Notes under the pieces: model-generated | Databases searched by the model: none | The model's input: the letters and a program-made list of their open reading frames with translations, nothing else | What the model was told of the DNA's origin: nothing | Program-made: the position numbers and the translations under genes | Shown here: positions 17,543-21,531 of the stretch, one piece after another | Layout of the letters: each line of letters begins with the position of its first letter | How positions within the stretch are numbered: the stretch's first letter is position 1 | NCBI GenBank assembly: GCA_019119745.1 | Contig: DWWI01000117.1 | Location: 1 to 21,531 of the forward strand | Length of the DNA: 21,531 nucleotides | Direction: 5' to 3' | DNA from: Candidatus Mediterraneibacter gallistercoris | GTDB taxonomy: Bacteria > Bacillota_A > Clostridia > Lachnospirales > Lachnospiraceae

Positions 17543-18400
17543 ATGAGTAAAATTGCCATTGTTACTGACAGCAACAGCGGAATTACACAGGCCAGGGGAA
17601 AAGAACTCGGAATATATGTACTCCCCATGCCGTTCTTTATCGATGGAAACATTTATTATGAAGATATCACTCTGACACAGGAGCAGTTTTACGAGAAACT
17701 GGGAGCGGACTCTGATATATCCACATCCCAGCCGTCTCCCGGAAATGTGATGGAACTGTGGGAAAAGATACTCAAAGATTATGATGAGATCGTCTGCATC
17801 CCCATGTCAAGCGGATTGAGCAGCACCTGCGCCACGGCAACGTCTATTGCGGCTGAGTATAAGGGAAGAGTGCAGGTTGTCGATAACCAGAGAATCTCTG
17901 TTACTCAGGAACAGTCTGTGTATGATGCTATGTATCTGCGCGATCAGGGAAAATCGGCGGCAGAGATCAAAGAGGTGCTGGAGAGAGAAAAACTTCAGGC
18001 CAGCATTTACATTACAGTAGATACGCTGAAATACCTGAAAAAGGGCGGAAGAATTACCCCGGCAGCCGCGGCCATCGGAACTGTGCTGAACCTTAAGCCT
18101 GTACTTCAGATCCAGGGAGAAAAGCTGGATGCATTTGCAAAAGTGCGCGGCTGGAAAGCAGCAAAGAAAACAATGCTAAATGCCATTGAGAAAGACCTGA
18201 ACGAACGGTTTGCAGATGTGAAAGACAAGATGGTGCTGGGAATGGCATATACCTGTTCGAAAGAAGACGCCAAGGAATGGAAGCAGGAGATCATGGACCG
18301 CTTCCCGGGATATGATATAGTGGAAGGCCCGCTTTCATTGAGCGTGGCGTGCCATATCGGACCAGGCGCAATGGCTGTGACGTGCATGAAGAAAGTGTGA
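17543..18400 (+). CDS. DegV family fatty-acid-binding protein
   Basis: The 285-residue protein starts with MSKIAIVTDSNSGI, the family opening, and contains STSQPSPG and MSSGLSSTCATA, loops that hold the carboxylate of a bound fatty acid in DegV/FakB proteins. LKKGGRITPAAAAIG and LNLKPVLQI are also typical. Homologous FakB proteins present fatty acids to the kinase FakA for phospholipid synthesis; no fakA is visible here. AGGAGA precedes the ATG. It is last in the plus-strand block and converges with the NSS transporter gene. Confidence 0.93.
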   Translation: MSKIAIVTDSNSGITQARGKELGIYVLPMPFFIDGNIYYEDITLTQEQFYEKLGADSDISTSQPSPGNVMELWEKILKDYDEIVCIPMSSGLSSTCATATSIAAEYKGRVQVVDNQRISVTQEQSVYDAMYLRDQGKSAAEIKEVLEREKLQASIYITVDTLKYLKKGGRITPAAAAIGTVLNLKPVLQIQGEKLDAFAKVRGWKAAKKTMLNAIEKDLNERFADVKDKMVLGMAYTCSKEDAKEWKQEIMDRFPGYDIVEGPLSLSVACHIGPGAMAVTCMKKV

Positions 18401-18462
18401 AATTCGTATTTATTGAACAAACACCGCTGTAATAGTAAAGTCATACTGATCGAATAACAGAC

Positions 18463-18648
18463 GCAGAAAAAGAAGATACTGCAACACTATGCCGACCCGC
18501 TTTGCCTCATCCCCTCGAATCCATGTAACGCAATATCAAAATGCTCGTCCATCGGAACTCGCATTTTAATATCGCTAACATGGAGAACGAGGTGTATTCG
18601 GAACGCTCCATGTCGATGCATAGCTTATGCAGTATCTTCTTTTTCTGC
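18463..18648. repeat. 186-bp fold-back element with perfect 21-bp terminal inverted repeats
   Basis: The outer arms are 18463-18483 (beginning GCAGAAAAAGAAG) and 18628-18648, perfect reverse complements. Inside, CTATGC/GCATAG, CGAC/GTCG and CCTCG/CGAGG pair in order. An inner hairpin joins 18521-18544 (CCATGT...AAAATGC) to 18561-18583 (GCATTTT...ACATGG). The whole element could fold as one long interrupted hairpin. It could be a miniature inverted-repeat element (no clear target duplication found) or a structured RNA. Confidence 0.85.
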
Positions 18649-18747
18649 TGACACATCCAGTCAGTACACATTTTCAACTGCAGCGCCGTTCTTCAATATG
18701 TACTCATACAAATCGGAAGCAGCCGGAACTTTTGTGAAAAAAATATT

Positions 18748-18864
18748 AGACAAAGTTAAAACCTGTGATGCAGCGTTAATCAGGGAAATGAAGTTGTCTG
18801 AGTGAAACGAGTTCTTCATTTTCCTGATTGCATTTAGCTGTATCACAGGTTTGTTACTTTGTCT
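18748..18864. repeat. 117-bp fold-back element with long imperfect arms
   Basis: The left arm 18748-18793 (AGACAAAGT ... AAATGAAG) pairs with the right arm 18814-18864 (CTTCATTT ... ACTTTGTCT) around a 20-nt loop containing GAGTGAAACGAG. I count about 38 Watson-Crick pairs, two G-T wobbles and two internal loops. The uninterrupted block AAACCTGTGAT/ATCACAGGTTT is the longest. It has no T-tract. It may be a structured RNA, a remnant of a small mobile element, or a protective 3' hairpin for a convergent transcript. Confidence 0.85.
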
Positions 18865-18989
18865 TATGTTCTGTAACCGGAGCCGGAAGCATCCCCTCCC
18901 CGTCTGTCCTGAATACGTGAGTCAATCTACTGTAACTGAGTGATTTTCGGACGTTTTACCGAGAATATGTCTCTCAGATAAATACGAAT

Positions 18990-20327
18990 TTAACCAATAC
19001 CTCCAAAGAAGATCCCGAGTACATACACCACCAGCGCCACACCGCAGAATACATACTTTGTCATGGGTTCGAACCAGCGTCCCAGTGTGCGCCTGCGTCC
19101 CAGCTGTACGGCATTGCGGGCAAATGTCTTTCCGCATACCCAGAACATGGTGATGCCTGCAAGCAGCGCGCCGAGCGGAATGACATAGATGGAGATGGAA
19201 TCCATCCACGGGCTTAAAAGATTGCCCTCCACGAAGAGTCCGACAGCTGCGGTTACCGCTCCTACAAGGATCAGGGCAGAGCGTCTGGACCATCCGAATC
19301 TGGACTGCAGGGCTTCCACCGGGCTTTCCAGCAGATTGATCAGTGATGTCGTTCCGGCAAAGAGCACCGCAAGGAAGAACAGGATGGCAAATAGCTGTCC
19401 GAAAGGAATGCTCCGGATAACTGCGGGAATTGTAATGAAGAGAAGTCCCGGGCCGGAATTCGGTTCCATGCCGTAGGCGAAGACGGCGGGGATGATGACC
19501 AGACCTGCAAGGAGGGCGGCAATGGTGTCAAAAAATGCCACATACTTTGCACTGCTGACAATATCTACATCTGATTTCAGATAGCTTCCGTATACAACTG
19601 TCCCGCTACCGGCAATGGAGAGGGAGAAGAAGGCCTGTCCCATAGCATATACCCATGTCTGCGGATCGGCCATGGCTGACCAGTCCGGTTTGAACAGATA
19701 GGCATAGCCCTCTGCCGCTCCGTCAAGGAAGGCAACCCTTATCGCAAGAAAAAGGAACAGGACAAAAAACGCAGGCATCATGATCCTGTTTACTTTCTCA
19801 ATGCCCCGGGCAATGCCGAAAGACGTGCAGATCAGCGCGAGCACAAGCCCCAGCAGATGCCACGGAATACTTCCGAAGTCCCGGGAAAGCACGCTGAATA
19901 CCTGTGCGGGATCCTCGTCATTGACGATTGCTCCGGTGACAGAATCGGCAAGGAACTTTAAGATCCAGCCGATGATCACACTGTAGCCGATGGCGATACC
20001 AAGGGAGCCGATAACGGGAATCAGACCGATAACTGTTCCGATGCGGGATTTTTTCTGAGGACTTTTCATATCGAAAGCTTTCTTAAATGCTCCAAGAGGG
20101 CCTGAATGCATGGCGCGCCCGAAAGCCATTTCACCGATCACGCCGGTAAAGCCGATGAGCAGTACAAAGATAATATACGGGATCAGGAATGCCGCGCCGC
20201 CGAATTCACCGATACGGTACGGGAACATCCATATATTTGCCATGCCCACGGAGCTGCCGATACAGGAGATGACAAATCCCCACTTGTTGTTGAATTTATC
20301 TTCTGTTATTATATTTTTTGAACGCAT
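18990..20327 (-). CDS. Sodium-dependent NSS-family transporter
   Basis: The 445-residue protein starts at ATG 20327-20325, the only start that puts the family N-terminus at the right place; the frame is open further upstream but lacks support. About 11-12 membrane segments are predicted. TM1 contains GSSVGMANIWMFPYRIGEFGG, the unwound helix that binds Na+ and substrate in LeuT relatives, with N31 matching a LeuT sodium ligand. IGEMAFGRA and FSLSIAGSGTVVYGSY are further family motifs. It probably imports an amino acid with Na+; the substrate is unknown. The gate arginine of LeuT is replaced by M34. The ribosome binding site is weak (AGAGAG). The gene is divergent from infC. Confidence 0.92.
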   Translation of the reverse strand: MRSKNIITEDKFNNKWGFVISCIGSSVGMANIWMFPYRIGEFGGAAFLIPYIIFVLLIGFTGVIGEMAFGRAMHSGPLGAFKKAFDMKSPQKKSRIGTVIGLIPVIGSLGIAIGYSVIIGWILKFLADSVTGAIVNDEDPAQVFSVLSRDFGSIPWHLLGLVLALICTSFGIARGIEKVNRIMMPAFFVLFLFLAIRVAFLDGAAEGYAYLFKPDWSAMADPQTWVYAMGQAFFSLSIAGSGTVVYGSYLKSDVDIVSSAKYVAFFDTIAALLAGLVIIPAVFAYGMEPNSGPGLLFITIPAVIRSIPFGQLFAILFFLAVLFAGTTSLINLLESPVEALQSRFGWSRRSALILVGAVTAAVGLFVEGNLLSPWMDSISIYVIPLGALLAGITMFWVCGKTFARNAVQLGRRRTLGRWFEPMTKYVFCGVALVVYVLGIFFGGIG

Positions 20328-20359
20328 GGATATATTACTCTCTTTCCTTATTTTAGAGG

Positions 20360-20398
20360 TGTTACAGGGGGTGTTGTTATGAGCATACAGCTGTAACA
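20360..20398 (-). promoter_or_regulatory. Inverted repeat in the NSS-gene leader (candidate operator or RNA hairpin)
   Basis: TGTTACAG (20360-20367) and CTGTAACA (20391-20398) are perfect 8-bp inverted copies, and the second overlaps the palindrome TACAGCTGTA. The site begins at the expected transcription start of the transporter gene. It could bind a dimeric repressor or form a hairpin at the mRNA 5' end. Confidence 0.5.
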
Positions 20399-20403
20399 GC
20401 AGT

Positions 20404-20412
20404 ATTATAACA
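20404..20412 (-). promoter_or_regulatory. Extended -10 promoter of the NSS transporter gene
   Basis: On the minus strand TGTTATAAT reads as an extended -10 (TGnTATAAT). No good -35 lies at the normal distance, which is common for this promoter type. Initiation would be near 20397, giving a leader of about 70 nt. Confidence 0.6.
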
Positions 20413-20463
20413 TCTTTGCGTGATGAACGGACAGGGAAATATAGAAAATTATTCAGGATATAG

Positions 20464-20492
20464 TTGACAAAGCGGATTGGGTATGGTAAATT
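20464..20492 (+). promoter_or_regulatory. Promoter of the infC-rpmI operon
   Basis: Perfect -35 TTGACA (20464-20469), 17-bp spacer, -10 TAAATT (20487-20492). Transcription from about 20499 leaves a leader of about 320 nt before infC. Confidence 0.82.
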
Positions 20493-20498
20493 AAACAC

Positions 20499-20818
20499 TG
20501 CGTGAAGCAAAAAACAAAGTAGAGTATCCACTCTCACCATAGCACAATCGGGTGACTATTGGTCTGATATTGATGCAGCGGTTCCGAGGTTCGGGACGTT
20601 TTGTTGATTGTCGGGTGGATATGATATTCACTCGTTTTTTGTGCGATAAATCCGGAATATGACTGCGATGCCTGCATCAGCAGACATTTGACGGATAAGT
20701 ACAGCGAGCAGTCCGGCTGTGAGCTGTGCGGTATCGCAGGGAGCGTGCAGAAATCAGCCTGCACGGTCGTTTTCGCATAGGAAACCTGAAGGAATTCATG
20801 TGACGGAGGTATACAACA
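20499..20818 (+). promoter_or_regulatory. Long infC leader, probably an L20-type autoregulatory leader
   Basis: The 320-nt leader holds no convincing gene but several structures. TATCCAC (20525-20531) can pair with GTGGATA (20615-20621), the 5' arm of the attenuator. The hairpin CGTGCAG/CTGCACG (20744-20765) lies nearer infC. A minimal ATG-TGA (20798-20803) preceded by AAGGA sits just before the infC ribosome binding site. In Bacillus, L20 represses infC-rpmI-rplT through such a leader. I infer the same here from position and architecture; I could not run a covariance search. Confidence 0.65.
20612..20640 (+). terminator. Attenuator terminator in the infC leader
   Basis: CGGGTGGATA (20612-20621) pairs with TATTCACTCG (20625-20634), including two G-T wobbles, loop TGA, followed by six T. 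It lies between the promoter and infC, so it must be read through for expression. Confidence 0.8.
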
Positions 20819-21325
20819 ATTAGCGATTTAATGATTAACGAGCAGATCAGAGACAGAGAAGTACGTCTGATCAGCGAGAATGGAGAGCAGTTAGGTATCA
20901 TGTCAGCCCGGGAGGCTTTTAAAATCGCACAGGAAGCAGAACTCGATCTGGTGAAGATCGCGCCCATGGCGAAACCGCCGGTCTGCAAGATCATTGACTA
21001 CGGCAAGTACAAGTACGAGCAGACGAGGAAAGAAAAAGAGGCGAGAAAGAAGCAGAAGACGGTCGAGATCAAAGAGGTCCGTCTGTCACCGAATATCGAT
21101 ACGAATGACCTGAACACGAAGATAAACAACGCCAAGAAGTTTATCTCCAAAGGAAATAAAGTGAAGGTTACACTGCGTTTCCGCGGAAGAGAGATGGCTC
21201 ACGTTCAGCAGAGCAAGCATATCCTCGATGATTTCGCAGAGACTCTTGCGGATATTGCGGTCGTTGAGAAACCGGCCAAGATGGAAGGAAGAGCGATGAG
21301 CATGGTTTTAACTGAAAAACGTTAA
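20819..21325 (+). CDS. infC: Translation initiation factor IF-3
   Basis: The 168-residue protein binds the 30S subunit and proofreads start-codon selection. I place the start at ATT (20819), 9 nt after GGAGG, giving the N-terminus (M)SDLMINEQIRD; the in-frame ATG at 20831 is 21 nt from that site. AUU starts are a known hallmark of infC and allow IF-3 to repress itself. The N-terminal domain includes VRLISENGEQLGIMSAREA and PVCKIIDYGKYKYEQ. A basic linker of Lys/Glu/Arg leads into the C-terminal domain with EIKEVRLSPNIDTND and VTLRFRGREMAH. rpmI follows after 56 bp. Confidence 0.95.
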   Translation: MSDLMINEQIRDREVRLISENGEQLGIMSAREAFKIAQEAELDLVKIAPMAKPPVCKIIDYGKYKYEQTRKEKEARKKQKTVEIKEVRLSPNIDTNDLNTKINNAKKFISKGNKVKVTLRFRGREMAHVQQSKHILDDFAETLADIAVVEKPAKMEGRAMSMVLTEKR

Positions 21326-21381
21326 ATTTGATATGTCCGGGATGAAGTCCGGCAGGCAGCACAATAAAGGAGGAAATTATC

Positions 21382-21531
21382 ATGCCAAAAATCAAAACAA
21401 ACAGAGCAGCAGCAAAGCGCTTCAAACTGACAGGTACAGGTAAACTGAAAAGGAATAAAGCTTACAAGAGCCATATCTTAACGAAGAAGTCTACAAAGAG
21501 AAAAAGAAATCTCAGACAGTCTACGATCACA
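21382..21531 (+). CDS. rpmI: 50S ribosomal protein L35 (3' end outside window)
   Basis: The first 50 residues of L35 are visible and the right edge cuts the gene; the usual length is about 65. [20 protein letters not shown] is the conserved opening, followed by [13 protein letters not shown] and a very basic stretch that contacts 23S rRNA. AAAGGAGGAAA is a strong ribosome binding site. In Firmicutes rplT normally follows in the same operon. Confidence 0.97.
   Translation, partial: MPKIKTNRAAAKRFKLTGTGKLKRNKAYKSHILTKKSTKRKRNLRQSTIT

Larger units (their letters stand above)
18401..18989. other. 589-bp non-coding convergent region with two large fold-backs
   Basis: There is no supportable gene between degV and the convergent transporter gene. 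The minus-strand frame at 18661-18846 (GTG start, 61 residues) has no ribosome binding site and overlaps a fold-back. The region holds two large imperfect inverted repeats (separate entries) and a weak pairing CTGAG/CTCAG within about 18935-18978 near the transporter stop. No classic hairpin-plus-T-tract terminator is seen for degV. Confidence 0.75.

Noticed and set aside
18661..18846. 61-codon minus-strand open frame starting at GTG
   Set aside because: No ribosome binding site, it overlaps fold-back element 2, and no recognisable family. A degraded gene end cannot be excluded.
20328..20540. 71-codon N-terminal extension of the NSS transporter
   Set aside because: It covers the predicted promoter and inverted repeat, and the family N-terminus fits the start at 20327.

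Overview
The window looks like chromosomal DNA of an anaerobic Firmicute, most likely a gut Lachnospiraceae (Clostridia). The reasons are the giant activase/dehydratase fusion gene, strong sigma-A promoters and purine-rich ribosome binding sites, the gene order infC-rpmI, the (A)PQTG sortase signal, and a PolA that lacks the proofreading residues. No phage, IS transposase, CRISPR array or obvious defence locus is visible. This is mainly core-genome housekeeping DNA with a few unusual non-coding segments.

Layout. (1) Positions 1-4141, minus strand: one uninterrupted reading frame of at least 1380 codons. It holds two acyl-CoA dehydratase activase (ASKHA) domains followed by dehydratase-like domains, and it runs off the left edge. 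(2) A divergent promoter region (4142-4454) also serves a plus-strand group: a rhomboid-like membrane protein without catalytic residues, pyruvate kinase (pyk) and diaminopimelate decarboxylase (lysA). (3) tRNA-Leu(CAA) follows, with its own promoter and terminator, then a perfect 27-bp inverted repeat. (4) A secreted, sortase-anchored glucosaminidase-type protein with a 24-residue tandem repeat ends at a bidirectional terminator, which it shares with a convergent HAD phosphatase gene. (5) A plus-strand block contains polA, coaE, a WalJ/YycJ-type metallo-hydrolase, a small ACT-domain protein, its usual partner the PFL-like (UPF0210) protein, and a DegV lipid-binding protein. (6) A 589-bp non-coding convergent region (18401-18989) contains two large fold-back sequences. 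(7) A minus-strand sodium-coupled NSS transporter is divergent from the infC-rpmI translation operon. The infC gene has a long leader with an attenuator and starts at the rare AUU codon. The window ends inside rpmI.

Functional links. Pyk and LysA supply pyruvate/ATP and lysine. PolA and WalJ sit with CoaE in an overlapping cluster with possible DNA-repair meaning. The ACT and UPF0210 genes are a recurrent pair. InfC and L35 are probably controlled by ribosomal protein L20 acting on the leader, as in other Firmicutes.

The least explained DNA is the pair of fold-back elements at 18463-18648 and 18748-18864 and the palindrome at 8348-8417. I do not see strong evidence for a wholly new multi-gene system.
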